DNA from: a bacterium HR28
GTDB taxonomy: Bacteria > Chloroflexota > Chloroflexia > Thermomicrobiales > Thermomicrobiaceae
Length of the DNA: 64,000 bases
NCBI GenBank assembly: GCA_002898255.1
Contig: BEIE01000001.1
Coordinates: 1,116,001 to 1,180,000 of the forward strand
Direction of reading: 5' to 3'
Part shown: in pieces, positions 8,795 to 18,008 of the stretch
Layout: each line of letters starts with the position of its first letter
Numbering within the stretch: the stretch's first letter is position 1
Translations under genes and position numbers: made by a program
Notes under the pieces: generated by a model
Told to the model about the DNA's origin: nothing
Seen by the model: only the letters and a program-made list of their open reading frames with translations
Database searches by the model: none

Positions 8795-10288
8795 GTGGAC
8801 GTGTTCGCCACCAGCGAAAGGCGGCAGGGAGCGATACCGCCGGTCCTCTACCTGAGTGCCGAAGTGGCGCCGCTCTCCAAAGTAGGAGGTCTCGGCGATG
8901 TTGCTGGATCGCTTCCGGCGGCTCTGGCTGCTCTGGGTGTGCCGATTGTGATCATCACACCCTGGTATAAGGGGATCGAAGAGCGCGTCCCACTTGCACG
9001 GCTTCCAATCGAACTCAGCGTACCGCTCGACGGAAGGGTTGAGCGATTTATCGTCGGCCGTGCCTGGTTACCCTCGGGAGTTACGGTATTTGCGCTGGCA
9101 AATGACCGGCTGTTCGGGCAACCGGTGATTTACGACGAGCCGCGTGACCGGGAGCGCTTCTTTGCCTTCTCGCGCGCTGCGGCCGAGTTCGCGCGGCTCT
9201 TTCCGCCGGGGATCGTGCACGCGAACGATTGGCACACCGCGCTCGCCCTCGTTTGGCTTCACCGATGGTTCGATGACCGGCGTGATGGCCCGCGCCATGC
9301 GCTTGTCCTGACGATTCACAATCTGGCGCACCAAGGCATTACCGACATCGGCTATGCACGGCGCTTAGGTTTTGAGGCAGAAGAACTTCTCTTCGAGGAG
9401 TGGCAACGGTATCCGGGGACAATCAATGTGCTGGCACGGGGTATCCACGTGGCGGATGCCATAACGACGGTCAGTCCAACTTACGCGGAGGAGATCCAGA
9501 CCCCCGAGTTCGGCGAAGGGCTTGATGGACTGTTGCGGTACCGCCGCGAAGCACTCCGGGGCATCCGCAATGGGATTGATGTTGAACTGTATGATCCGGC
9601 AACTGACCCAGTGTTACCGGCTCGCTACAATGCGGAACATCCAGAAGGGAAGGTACACTGCAAGCGAGCGCTCCAGGCGGAGTTGGGACTTGTCGAGGAC
9701 CCGACCGCGCTGCTTGCTGGTGTCGTTTCGCGGCTCGATCGCCAGAAGGGACTCGATCTGCTCCTCGAAGTCGTTGACGAACTCATCGCGCGTGGGGTGC
9801 AGATTGCGCTGCTCGGAGCAGGCGACCCGGAGCTCGGCCGAGCGTTTCAGGCTCTCGCCGATCGCTATCCTGGACAGGTTTCGGTCCGCTTGGTGTTCGA
9901 TCCTGTCCTTGCGCGACGGATCTATGCGGGAGCTGACGTCGTGCTTCTGCCTTCACGCTTCGAGCCGTGCGGGCTGGGGCAACTGATTGGTCTCCGGTAC
10001 GGGGCCGTTCCCGTCGTGCGGCGAACAGGTGGGTTGGCCGATACCGTGCAGGAGTGGGCAGGAGGCCAAGGGAACGGGTTCTTGTTCGATGCACCCACTC
10101 CCGCAGCACTCTTGGAGGCAATGGAGCGTGCCCTCGCGGTGTATAGGCGTCCCTATGAATGGCGCCTGCTCGTTCGGACGGCGATGCAAAGCGAGGTGAG
10201 TTGGGAAGGGCCGGCTCAACAGTATCTCGAGCTTTACTGGAGTGTCGCATCGGCGCGCTCATACATGCTCGCGCCTGCCCAACGGTGA
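8795..10288 (+). CDS. glgA: Glycogen synthase (ADP-glucose type, GT5)
   Basis: 497 residues, GTG start with GGCGAGGAG upstream. The GT5 hallmark KVGGLGDVAGSLP (ADP-glucose binding) lies near residue 29, and the C-terminal GT-B half has SRLDRQKGLDLL, LLPSRFEPCGLGQL with the catalytic Glu of the E-x7-E motif, and RRTGGLADTV. It elongates alpha-1,4-glucan from ADP-glucose. Together with glgC it accounts for glycogen primer extension; branching enzyme and phosphorylase are not in the window. The next gene begins 16 bp later on the same strand. Confidence 0.95.
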   Translation: MDVFATSERRQGAIPPVLYLSAEVAPLSKVGGLGDVAGSLPAALAALGVPIVIITPWYKGIEERVPLARLPIELSVPLDGRVERFIVGRAWLPSGVTVFALANDRLFGQPVIYDEPRDRERFFAFSRAAAEFARLFPPGIVHANDWHTALALVWLHRWFDDRRDGPRHALVLTIHNLAHQGITDIGYARRLGFEAEELLFEEWQRYPGTINVLARGIHVADAITTVSPTYAEEIQTPEFGEGLDGLLRYRREALRGIRNGIDVELYDPATDPVLPARYNAEHPEGKVHCKRALQAELGLVEDPTALLAGVVSRLDRQKGLDLLLEVVDELIARGVQIALLGAGDPELGRAFQALADRYPGQVSVRLVFDPVLARRIYAGADVVLLPSRFEPCGLGQLIGLRYGAVPVVRRTGGLADTVQEWAGGQGNGFLFDAPTPAALLEAMERALAVYRRPYEWRLLVRTAMQSEVSWEGPAQQYLELYWSVASARSYMLAPAQR

Positions 10289-10304
10289 CGGAAGGGGAGG
10301 ACAC

Positions 10305-11420
10305 ATGCCCTGTTCGAGTGACGGAGTGCCGAGTGGCGTGGAGCAGAGGTCGATTCTCTGGCTCCTCGACGCCGTCGCCGGTTTAGACGCAGACCTCCAA
10401 AAGGCATTTTGGGACCTCTTCGACGTCGATGTGACAGTCGGAGAACTTGTCCTGCCGGATCACATGCGGAAGTGGGTCGAGCGGTATTTTGGCTCGGCTG
10501 AGGCCGTGCTGCGGCAACGCATCGTGAAAGTGACCAATCGGTGGACGCTCGACTCGACCTTGTTCAATGAGTTGCGAGCTCGCCGACCCTTGGAAGCGCG
10601 GATTCCGGTCGAGCTAGCTGACGAACTGGCCCGCACAGCACCAGATCCTTTCTGCGAACCGGAGTACAACACACCAGAAGATGTCTTCGGGCGTATCCGG
10701 GGACGATATGTGATCACGGCAAGCAACATAGCCAAGTACGATGGTTTGCACGGCGTGATCGTTTTCCGCGAACATGATCCGCTTGCCTTCGACGAACCGC
10801 TCGTCCGCGAGATGGTGGCGGTCGCGCGTGCTTGGTTCGATCAAGCACATGCCGTCGACTCGGAAGCCATCTATCCGTTGTTCATGTGGAATTGTCTCTG
10901 GAAAAGCGGTGCCTCGATCCCGCACGGTCATGCTCAGGTGAGTCTGACCAGGCGGATGCACTATGGGAAAGTCGAGCGGGAGCGGCGCGCCGCGACGGCG
11001 TACTGGCGCGAGACAGGACGAAGGTATTTCGACGATCTGTTCCGGGTTCACGAGCGACTTGGGCTTGGGCGCAGTGTCAACGGCGTACGCGTCTATGCGA
11101 GTCTGACCCCATTGAAGGAGAAAGAGACAGTCTTGCTCGCGGGTGCCTTCGATGAGGAGCTGGCGCGCATCATGAATCGGGTCGTGCGCTGCCTGGTAGA
11201 TGACCTCAATGTCACTTCCTTCAACCTTGTTGCGTGGCTTCCTCCGCTCGGGACGACGGTCGAGGACTGGTCACAGGTGCCAGTCGTTGTTCGCATCGTC
11301 GATCGTGGTGACCCGCTGTCACGGACCTCGGACTTTGGGGCCATGGAGCTCTACGCGGCCAGCGTCGTTGCCAGCGACCCGTTTCGTGTCGCGGAGGCGC
11401 TTTGGCGCTGCCTTGAATGA
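10305..11420 (+). CDS. HIT-superfamily nucleotidyltransferase, GalT-like
   Basis: 371 residues from the ATG at 10305, behind GGGGAGG. The best anchor is SGASIPHGHAQVS (near residue 209), which fits the H-x-H-x-Q nucleotidylated-histidine motif of galactose-1-phosphate uridylyltransferases and related HIT enzymes; ITASNIAKYDGLHGVIVF and the late LNVTSFNLVAWLPP also resemble that superfamily. The GalT cysteine zinc site is not visible, so true GalT is not assured. Placement directly after glgC-glgA suggests a nucleotide-sugar or sugar-1-phosphate substrate, possibly ADP-glucose phosphorolysis (inference). It closes the operon before a terminator. Confidence 0.7.
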   Translation: MPCSSDGVPSGVEQRSILWLLDAVAGLDADLQKAFWDLFDVDVTVGELVLPDHMRKWVERYFGSAEAVLRQRIVKVTNRWTLDSTLFNELRARRPLEARIPVELADELARTAPDPFCEPEYNTPEDVFGRIRGRYVITASNIAKYDGLHGVIVFREHDPLAFDEPLVREMVAVARAWFDQAHAVDSEAIYPLFMWNCLWKSGASIPHGHAQVSLTRRMHYGKVERERRAATAYWRETGRRYFDDLFRVHERLGLGRSVNGVRVYASLTPLKEKETVLLAGAFDEELARIMNRVVRCLVDDLNVTSFNLVAWLPPLGTTVEDWSQVPVVVRIVDRGDPLSRTSDFGAMELYAASVVASDPFRVAEALWRCLE

Positions 11421-11794
11421 ATCCCTTGCGTGATTGAGCCCTGATAGTGATACTCAGAGTGTGCGAGGCGCGAGAATCGACTCTGGAGGTTGCGGCCGCC
11501 GAAAAGCAGTAACGATCGCGGATCGTTGTTCTTTTGACGTTTGAACGAAGGAAACGGCGGGACGTCAGTAGCTGTGTCGTGGGTTGACGTGTCGAGGGTG
11601 AGTCAATAGAATCGCGCCGTTCGCGGACGGTTCGGGGCTTCCAGCGGCCGAATCGTCCAAAAGGATGGGAGTTGGGCCGGCGGCAGCAGGTTGCACGAAG
11701 ATCGCGAATTGGCACGCCCAGGCAGGTATGCGCGGGGCACGAGCGAGTTGGTCGGGTCTATCGGTATGGTGAGGCAAGCGAGGAGGTGAGATAG
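11421..11794. other. 374-bp non-coding gap before the ABC transporter genes
   Basis: Apart from the terminator at 11511-11535 no gene or RNA family was recognised. The rest must hold the promoter of the transporter operon, but no hexamer pair with correct spacing stood out. Confidence 0.5.
11511..11535 (+). terminator. Probable intrinsic terminator of the glg operon
   Basis: AACGATC-GCG-GATCGTT forms a perfect 7-bp stem with a three-base loop, followed by GTTCTTTT. It lies 90 bp behind the GalT-like gene. Confidence 0.55.
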
Positions 11795-13732
11795 ATGCGG
11801 CGTGGGATCCCCGATGGTGGCGACGAGTTGGGTGCAACACGTGAGGAGGGTGTTCCGGTGGATGAGCTGAAACAACTCGAAGCGGCAGCACGAGCAGGCC
11901 AGCTGAGTCGACGCGAAGTGCTCAAACGCGCAGCAGCACTCGGGCTGAGTGCGCCGGTGATTGCATCCCTTCTTGCTGCCTGCGCACGGCCACAGGCAAC
12001 CCCCACCACGGCTCCGGCGGCGCAAACGCCTGCTCCAACGACGCCAGCTCCTGCTGCGAGTCCGACGCCAGCAGCGGCAGCCAGCCCCACGCCAGCAGCT
12101 GGTAAGCGGGGCGAGGGTGGACTGGTGAAACTCCTGTGGTGGCAGGCACCGACGATCCTGAACCCGCACCTTGCCCAGGGGACAAAGGATTTCGACGCCT
12201 CGCGGATTGTGATGGAACCGCTCGCCGATGTGAACGACGCTGGTGAATTGGTGCCCATTCTGGCTGAGGAGATCCCCTCCGTTGAGAATGGCGGCGTAGC
12301 CAAGGATGCGAAGTCCGTCACCTGGAAGCTCAAGCGCAATGTCAAGTGGTCGGATGGGACGCCTTTCACGTCCAAAGACGTGAAGTTCACCTACGAGTAT
12401 GTCATCAACGAGGCGACGACCGCGACTACCATGGGGAACTACCAAGTCATTGAATCGATCGAGACGCCGGATGACTACACGGTTGTCATTAAGTTCAAGA
12501 ATCCCAATCCGGCGTGGATGAACGTCTTTGTCGGCCCATATGGGATGATTTTGCCGGAGCATGTCCTGCGCGACTATGTGGGGGAGAAGGCGCGCAACGC
12601 GCCGTTCAACCTCAATCCGATTGGGACGGGACCGTACAAAGTGAAGGAATTCCGTCCCGGCGATGTGGTTGTCTACGAAATCAATGAGAATTACCGGGAG
12701 CCGGACAAGCCGTACTTCGCCCAAGTCGAGATGAAGGGCGGCGGGGACGCAACAACTGCTGCGCGGGCTGTCCTCCAGACTGGCGAAGTGGATTACGCGT
12801 GGAACCTTCAGGTTGAGGCCACCGTGCTTGACCAGCTAGAGAAAGCTGGCGTTGGCGTGGTGGAGGTGATCGAAGGGGTGAGTGTCGAGCGCATCCTCAT
12901 CAATATGACCGATCCGCGGAAGGAGGTTGATGGGGAGCGCTCGAAGTTGGGTGTCCCACACCCATGGCAGTCGGATCTTCGCGTGCGTCAGGCGTATGCG
13001 CTGGCGTGCCAGCGAGACGTGATTGCAAATACGCTCTATGGTCGAGGCGGGAAGGCAACGTCAAACATCCTGGTGGCTCCGGAGCGGTTTGTCTCGAAGA
13101 ACACGTCGTGGAAGTTCGATCTCAATGAGGCGGCCAAGCTGCTTGATGAGGCGGGTTGGACAAAGGGGCCGGACGGCGTTCGCCAAAAGGACGGCGTCCG
13201 TATGGAAATTGTCTACCAAACCACTATCAATCCGGTGCGACAAAAGACCCAAGAGATTATCAAGAACGCCTTTGAGCAACTTGGTATCAAGGTAGAGCTA
13301 AAATCAATCGAGGCGTCGGTATTCTTCTCGTCTGATCCTGGTAATCCGGACACAGCTGCGCACTTTTATGCAGATATTGAAATGTTTACGAACGGTCCCA
13401 GTTCGGTCTACCCGATCGACTATATGATTTCTTGGTATGGCAAAGAGGATAACATTGCACAGAAAGCGAATAACTGGTCTGGGAATAATTACGAGCGCTG
13501 GCAGAATGAGGAGTATGACAAGCTCTTCGAGCAGGCGCAGATAGAGCTTGATCCGAAGAAGCAGGAAGAGTTGTTCATTAAGATGAACGACCTTGTGGTC
13601 AACAATGTGGTGGTGATCCCCCTCGTCCACCGAAACAGCGTGAGTGGACGGAAGAAGGATCTCACGGGTCTGGAGCTCTCGCGCTGGACGGACGAGACCT
13701 GGAACATCGCCAACTGGCGACGCTCGAGCTGA
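11795..13732 (+). CDS. Peptide/nickel-type ABC transporter substrate-binding lipoprotein
   Basis: 645 residues of the SBP_bac_5 family, which binds peptides, sugars or metal chelates outside the membrane. A twin-arginine-like signal (LSRREVLKRAAALGLS) is followed by a lipobox ending LLAAC, so the mature protein should be a lipid-anchored Cys-start protein. A flexible linker rich in Ala, Pro and Thr (about residues 68-105) spaces it from the membrane. The core has the family pattern WKLKRNVKWSDGTPFTSKDV and later IPLVHRNSV. ATG at 11795 has GGAGGTGA upstream; a GTG at 11858 with GGAGGG is an equally good start and still keeps the signal. Permeases follow; ligand unknown. Confidence 0.9.
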   Translation: MRRGIPDGGDELGATREEGVPVDELKQLEAAARAGQLSRREVLKRAAALGLSAPVIASLLAACARPQATPTTAPAAQTPAPTTPAPAASPTPAAAASPTPAAGKRGEGGLVKLLWWQAPTILNPHLAQGTKDFDASRIVMEPLADVNDAGELVPILAEEIPSVENGGVAKDAKSVTWKLKRNVKWSDGTPFTSKDVKFTYEYVINEATTATTMGNYQVIESIETPDDYTVVIKFKNPNPAWMNVFVGPYGMILPEHVLRDYVGEKARNAPFNLNPIGTGPYKVKEFRPGDVVVYEINENYREPDKPYFAQVEMKGGGDATTAARAVLQTGEVDYAWNLQVEATVLDQLEKAGVGVVEVIEGVSVERILINMTDPRKEVDGERSKLGVPHPWQSDLRVRQAYALACQRDVIANTLYGRGGKATSNILVAPERFVSKNTSWKFDLNEAAKLLDEAGWTKGPDGVRQKDGVRMEIVYQTTINPVRQKTQEIIKNAFEQLGIKVELKSIEASVFFSSDPGNPDTAAHFYADIEMFTNGPSSVYPIDYMISWYGKEDNIAQKANNWSGNNYERWQNEEYDKLFEQAQIELDPKKQEELFIKMNDLVVNNVVVIPLVHRNSVSGRKKDLTGLELSRWTDETWNIANWRRSS

Positions 13733-13739
13733 TGCCCGA

Positions 13740-13765
13740 GGGGGTGGGGCAACTGCCCCACCCCC
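13740..13765 (+). terminator. Strong intercistronic hairpin after the binding-protein gene
   Basis: GGGGGTGGGGC-AACT-GCCCCACCCCC, an 11-bp perfect stem starting eight bases after the stop codon, with only TTCAT behind it. Without a U-tract it is more likely a partial terminator or 3'-end stabiliser that keeps binding protein in excess over permeases. Confidence 0.6.
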
Positions 13766-13798
13766 TTCATCGGTCCGGCATGGGATGTGAGGTACAGG

Positions 13799-14758
13799 AT
13801 GACGCAGTACTTGATCCGGCGGATCCTTATATCCATTCCGACCTTGATCGCCATCAGTATCGTCATCTTCACCATTTTGGCTTTGGCGCCCGGTGATCCC
13901 TTGGCCGAATTCGCGATGAACCCTGCGGTCCCACCGGAGGTGCGCCAGCGCATCCGCAAGAGCATGGGGCTGGACGATCCCATCCCGGTGCGCTACGTCA
14001 AGTGGGCTTCCTCGATGCTGCGCGGCGATTTCGGGTACTCGTTCCGCTCAAAGTCCCCGGTCATCGATCTCATTCGGCAGCGGTTGCCGACAACACTCTA
14101 CGTTATCGGAACCGCCTACCTGGTTTCGGTTCTAATCGCGATCCCAGTGGGGGTGCTATCTGCGATCCGTCAGTATTCCATCTTCGATAACGTCGCAACG
14201 ACGCTTGCCTTCATCGGGTTCTCCTTGCCCACCTTTGTGACCGGTATTTTGTTCATTCTTCTTTTCAGCGTGAAACTCGGTTGGCTTCCTATGATTTATC
14301 GCACCACCATTGAGACTGAGGGATTGGCGGGGCTGTGGGAGAAGATCAAGCAAGCACTGATGCCGATCATGGTTCTGGGGCTGTTCGAGACGGCCGCGTT
14401 GACGCGTTACACGCGTGCTGCAATGCTGGAAACGATCCATCAGGACTACGTGCGAACGGCCCGGGCGAAGGGGTTGAGCGAGCGGACGGTCATCATCCGC
14501 CACGCTATGCGGAACGCCCTTATTCCTGTAGTGACGATCGTTGCCTTGAGTATTCCAGGTATCTTCACCGGTGCGGTTATCACCGAGCAGATCTTCCGTG
14601 TCCCAGGTATGGGATCACTCTTAATCAGCGCAATTCGCGACAACGATACTCCAGTGATCATGGCGATCACGATTATCTTCTCGGCACTCGTGGTGCTCTT
14701 CAATTTGATCGCCGATATCCTCTACGGAGTGCTCGACCCGCGGATCAAATACGAGTGA
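13799..14758 (+). CDS. ABC transporter permease, DppB/OppB type
   Basis: 319 residues from the ATG at 13799, with GTGAGGT a few bases upstream; a GTG at 13787 is possible. The N-terminal helix and extracellular loop (LAPGDPLAEF..., SMGLDDPIPVRYVKW...GDFGYSF) are typical of DppB. About six membrane helices follow, and the cytoplasmic EAA-type loop reads YVRTARAKGLSERTVIIRHAMRNALIPVV, the contact for an ABC ATPase. With the next gene it makes the membrane channel for the upstream binding protein. Confidence 0.92.
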   Translation: MTQYLIRRILISIPTLIAISIVIFTILALAPGDPLAEFAMNPAVPPEVRQRIRKSMGLDDPIPVRYVKWASSMLRGDFGYSFRSKSPVIDLIRQRLPTTLYVIGTAYLVSVLIAIPVGVLSAIRQYSIFDNVATTLAFIGFSLPTFVTGILFILLFSVKLGWLPMIYRTTIETEGLAGLWEKIKQALMPIMVLGLFETAALTRYTRAAMLETIHQDYVRTARAKGLSERTVIIRHAMRNALIPVVTIVALSIPGIFTGAVITEQIFRVPGMGSLLISAIRDNDTPVIMAITIIFSALVVLFNLIADILYGVLDPRIKYE

Positions 14759-14789
14759 GTTCGGCGAGCGTGCGAACGGGGGTGATGCA

Positions 14790-15752
14790 ATGTCGGAGGT
14801 GACCGAGCAGCGCCGGCTCAAGACTCCAGCGGGAGCGGTCGGCATGGCTGTGACGCTCCCGGCTCGCAAGCCGCGCTCACTCTGGAGCGACGCTTGGCGG
14901 CAGTTCCGACACCATCGGCTCGCCGTCGCCGGCTCGTTCGTGTTGCTTTTTATGGTGATCGCAACCATCGTCGGGCCGTTCTTGTGGCCGATCCCTTGGA
15001 ATCATTTCGATATGGCGGAGGCTCTCCAGGGTCCGTCACTCCGGCATCCCTTTGGGACGAGTGATCTCGGGCACGACATCTTTGCCCGTATTCTTTGGGG
15101 TGGACGCATTTCGATTGCTGTTGGCGTGGTTGCCATGTTGGTCGCGGTCATTCTTGGGACCCTGATCCGTGCGGTCTCAGGCTACTTTGGTGGCTTTCTC
15201 GATTCCTTGCTCATGCGGATGACCGATATGTTCATCTCCATCCCGAGCTTGCCGCTGCTCCTCCTGATCACCTATCTCTTCCAAGACCGAATGAAAGCAA
15301 TGTTCGGGATCGAGCTCGGGATGTTCCTCTTGATTGTTCTTGTCATCGGCGGGCTGAACTGGATGCCGGTTGCCCGTCTGGTGCGAGCGTCGTTCCTGTC
15401 GCTCAAGCAGAAGGAGTTCGTTGAGGCCGCGCACTGCATTGGTGTAGGCACTGGCGGAATCATTTTCCGGCACATCCTCCCCAATACACTGAGCCCAGTC
15501 ATTGTCGCGGCGACGCTCGGGGTGGCGCAGGCGATTATCACCGAATCCGCGCTGTCCTTCCTCGGACTGGGGTTCCCACCTGATATCCCGACATGGGGCC
15601 GGATGCTGTACGATGGAATCAACTGGATCGAGTTCGCGCCTTGGATGGTCCTCTTTCCTGGTGGCGCGATTTTCCTCACGGTACTGAGCATCAACTATGT
15701 GGGCGATGGCCTCCGAGACGCACTCGATCCGCGGCGCATGTTTGCCGTGTGA
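14790..15752 (+). CDS. ABC transporter permease, DppC/OppC type
   Basis: 320 residues. A basic cytoplasmic N-terminus precedes the OppC_N-type first helix (HHRLAVAGSFVLLFMVIATIVGPF), then GTSDLGHDIFARILWGGRIS, the DppC hallmark, and five further helices. The EAA loop (EFVEAAHCIGVGTGGIIFRHILPN) for the ATPase contact is present, and the C-terminal DGLRDALDPR is characteristic. It starts 31 bp behind the DppB-type gene and is followed 11 bp later by thrC. No DppD/DppF ATPase gene follows, so the transporter must borrow ATPases encoded elsewhere. Confidence 0.92.
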   Translation: MSEVTEQRRLKTPAGAVGMAVTLPARKPRSLWSDAWRQFRHHRLAVAGSFVLLFMVIATIVGPFLWPIPWNHFDMAEALQGPSLRHPFGTSDLGHDIFARILWGGRISIAVGVVAMLVAVILGTLIRAVSGYFGGFLDSLLMRMTDMFISIPSLPLLLLITYLFQDRMKAMFGIELGMFLLIVLVIGGLNWMPVARLVRASFLSLKQKEFVEAAHCIGVGTGGIIFRHILPNTLSPVIVAATLGVAQAIITESALSFLGLGFPPDIPTWGRMLYDGINWIEFAPWMVLFPGGAIFLTVLSINYVGDGLRDALDPRRMFAV

Positions 15753-15763
15753 GGGACACAGTC

Positions 15764-17074
15764 GTGGCGGATGAGGGAGAACAGCAGCTCGCAGGTCAGC
15801 GAACGATCAGCGCCGAAATTTGGCTCGTCTGTGAACGTTGTGGAGGCCGCCTTCGGCCGACTGGATCACCCGGACGGTGCCCGTGCGGCGGTCTCTATCA
15901 CGTGGAGTTCCCGCGGCCGGCGGTGATAAGCACTGCGGCGTTCGAGCAGCGACTCGGCAGCTGGCAGCCACTCGATCGGAGCGGCGTTTGGCGGTACCGG
16001 GAGCTTTTGCCGCCCTTGCCGGTTGACCGGATCATCACGCGGCCGGAGGGAAATACGAACCTTTATCACCATCCCCGCTTAGCCGAGTGGACCGGTTGTG
16101 CAGACCTGCTCCTCAAGCATGAGGGCGAAAATCCGACCGGCTCCTTCAAAGATCGTGGGATGACCGTAGCGATTTCCCATGCCCGCGCAGTGGATGCTCG
16201 GGCCGTTGCGTGTGCCTCGACGGGTAATACCGCCGCTTCAGTTGCTGCCTATGCTGCACTGGCTGGTCTCCCAAGCATCGTTTTCCTCCCATCAGGGAAG
16301 ATTGCGGCCGGGAAACTCAGTCAAGCCATCGCTTATGGCGCCCGGATCGTGCAGATTACGGGCGACTTCGATGCAGCGATGCAGCTTGTGCAAGAGGCGA
16401 GCAGCGAGCTCGGGCTCTATCTCCTCAACTCGGTGAATCCGTTTCGCCTGGAAGGACAAAAGTCGATAGTCTTTGAGCTATTGCACCAACTAGGCTGGGA
16501 GCCGCCAGACTGGATCATCTTGCCAGGTGGAAATCTGGGGAATACCGCGGCGTTCGGGGCAGCATTGATGCAGCTCCGCGCTTGGGGCCTTCTTGACCGC
16601 CTCCCTCGGCTCGGAGTTATCCAGGCAGCGGGAGCGGCACCGTTCTACGCTGCGTTCCGCAGCGGATTTCGCGACTTCCGTCCGGTTACGGCTGAGACGG
16701 TCGCGACTGCCATCCGCATCGGAAATCCGGTGAGTTACGAACGAGCTCGGCGAGCGATCGAGTCGACAGGCGGCTTGGTCGAAGCCGTGACGGACGACGA
16801 GATTCTGGAGGCGAAAGCGCAGGTCGATCGCTGCGGGATTGGATGTGAGCCAGCCTCTGCCGCGGCAGTGGCAGGGGTGCGCAAGCTGGTCGCGCAGGGT
16901 ATTATCCGCCCAGGCGAGCGCGTCGTTGCCGTGTTGACCGGACACGTCCTCAAGGATCCAGACGCAATCCTGCAGTACCATCTCAGCGAGGAGCAGCGCC
17001 CGCTCGCTAATCGTCCTGTCACGATTGAGCCGACACTCTCTGCGCTGCGAGGAGCGCTCGAGCATGCGTTATGA
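15764..17074 (+). CDS. thrC: Threonine synthase
   Basis: 436 residues from the GTG at 15764, with GAGGG eight bases upstream. PLP enzyme converting O-phosphohomoserine to threonine. The N-terminal Cys4 zinc ribbon (CERC near residue 23, then CPCGG near 38) is common in bacterial and archaeal threonine synthases of this branch. The PLP lysine is in NPTGSFKDRG, and the phosphate-binding ASTGNTAAS and LPGGNLGN loops are present. It overlaps thrB by 11 bases. Why it follows a peptide permease is unclear; the short gap suggests read-through transcription. Confidence 0.94.
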   Translation: MADEGEQQLAGQRTISAEIWLVCERCGGRLRPTGSPGRCPCGGLYHVEFPRPAVISTAAFEQRLGSWQPLDRSGVWRYRELLPPLPVDRIITRPEGNTNLYHHPRLAEWTGCADLLLKHEGENPTGSFKDRGMTVAISHARAVDARAVACASTGNTAASVAAYAALAGLPSIVFLPSGKIAAGKLSQAIAYGARIVQITGDFDAAMQLVQEASSELGLYLLNSVNPFRLEGQKSIVFELLHQLGWEPPDWIILPGGNLGNTAAFGAALMQLRAWGLLDRLPRLGVIQAAGAAPFYAAFRSGFRDFRPVTAETVATAIRIGNPVSYERARRAIESTGGLVEAVTDDEILEAKAQVDRCGIGCEPASAAAVAGVRKLVAQGIIRPGERVVAVLTGHVLKDPDAILQYHLSEEQRPLANRPVTIEPTLSALRGALEHAL

Positions 17075-18008
17075 AGTCTCCGTCCCAGCGTCGAGTGCGA
17101 ATCTTGGACCAGGCTTTGATGTCCTCGCGCTTGCTCTGGGTTGGTATCTCGTCGTGCGCTACGAAACGGATGGCCTTCCTGGGAGCGTGCATGTTGCTAC
17201 AACCCCTGAGCTCCACGGGGGACCGAATCTCGTCCTGGAGGGAATGCAGGCGCTCGTGAGGGAGACCGGTCTCACACTCCCAGGGGGCGTACTGGATGTC
17301 GAGTCGGACATCCCGGTAGCACGAGGACTCGGAAGTTCGGCCGCGGCAGTTGTCGCTGGCCTTGTGCTCGCGAACGAGCTTCTCGGCCGGCCCTGTGAGG
17401 AGCGCACGCTTTTTCGTTTGGCTTGCTCGCTTGAAGGACACGGTGACAATGTCGGTGCAGCGCTTTTCGGCGGCGCCGTTCTGGCCGTAGAGGGGATCGA
17501 CGGCCCTCTGGCGGTACGTATTCCGATCGCAAGCCCGCTGGTCGCCGTCGTGCTCGTACCGGAGGCGCTCGGCTTCACAAGTGATGCGCGTGCGGTCTTG
17601 CCACGACGGATCCGGCGCGTGACGGCCGTGCGGACGGCGGCCCGCACAGCACTACTCGTGCTCGCACTGAGTACTGGGCGCTCGGAACTTCTCGCGACCG
17701 CGATGGCGGACGAACTCCACCAGCCGTACCGTGCTGTGCTCTACCCACATCTAGAGGAGACGATTAAAGTGGCACAGGAGGCCGGGGCCTATGGAGCGGC
17801 GCTGAGTGGAGCAGGTCCGTCTGTCCTCGCTTTGGCTCATCCCAGACGGGCTGAGACCGTACGGCGAGCACTGGAGGAACTCATTGCGCGTCGTGGTCTC
17901 GCAGCACGTGTAGTCATCTTGCCGATCGACGAGCAAGGCGCGCGTGTCATGCGGGAGGCGGAACTTGAGCGTTCCGGGGTGCATGACCGTTCGATCGCAA
18001 GTGAGTGA
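17064..18008 (+). CDS. thrB: Homoserine kinase
   Basis: 314 residues. GHMP kinase that phosphorylates homoserine for ThrC. The start MRYEVSVPASSANLGPGFD is the ThrB signature; the ATP loop PVARGLGSSAAAVVAG lies near residue 87 and the C-terminal GHMP motif GAALSGAGPSVLAL near 244. ATG at 17064 lies inside the end of thrC, with GGAG (17050-17053) upstream, so translation is coupled. The first enzymes of the branch (aspartokinase, homoserine dehydrogenase) are not here. Confidence 0.95.
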   Translation: MRYEVSVPASSANLGPGFDVLALALGWYLVVRYETDGLPGSVHVATTPELHGGPNLVLEGMQALVRETGLTLPGGVLDVESDIPVARGLGSSAAAVVAGLVLANELLGRPCEERTLFRLACSLEGHGDNVGAALFGGAVLAVEGIDGPLAVRIPIASPLVAVVLVPEALGFTSDARAVLPRRIRRVTAVRTAARTALLVLALSTGRSELLATAMADELHQPYRAVLYPHLEETIKVAQEAGAYGAALSGAGPSVLALAHPRRAETVRRALEELIARRGLAARVVILPIDEQGARVMREAELERSGVHDRSIASE

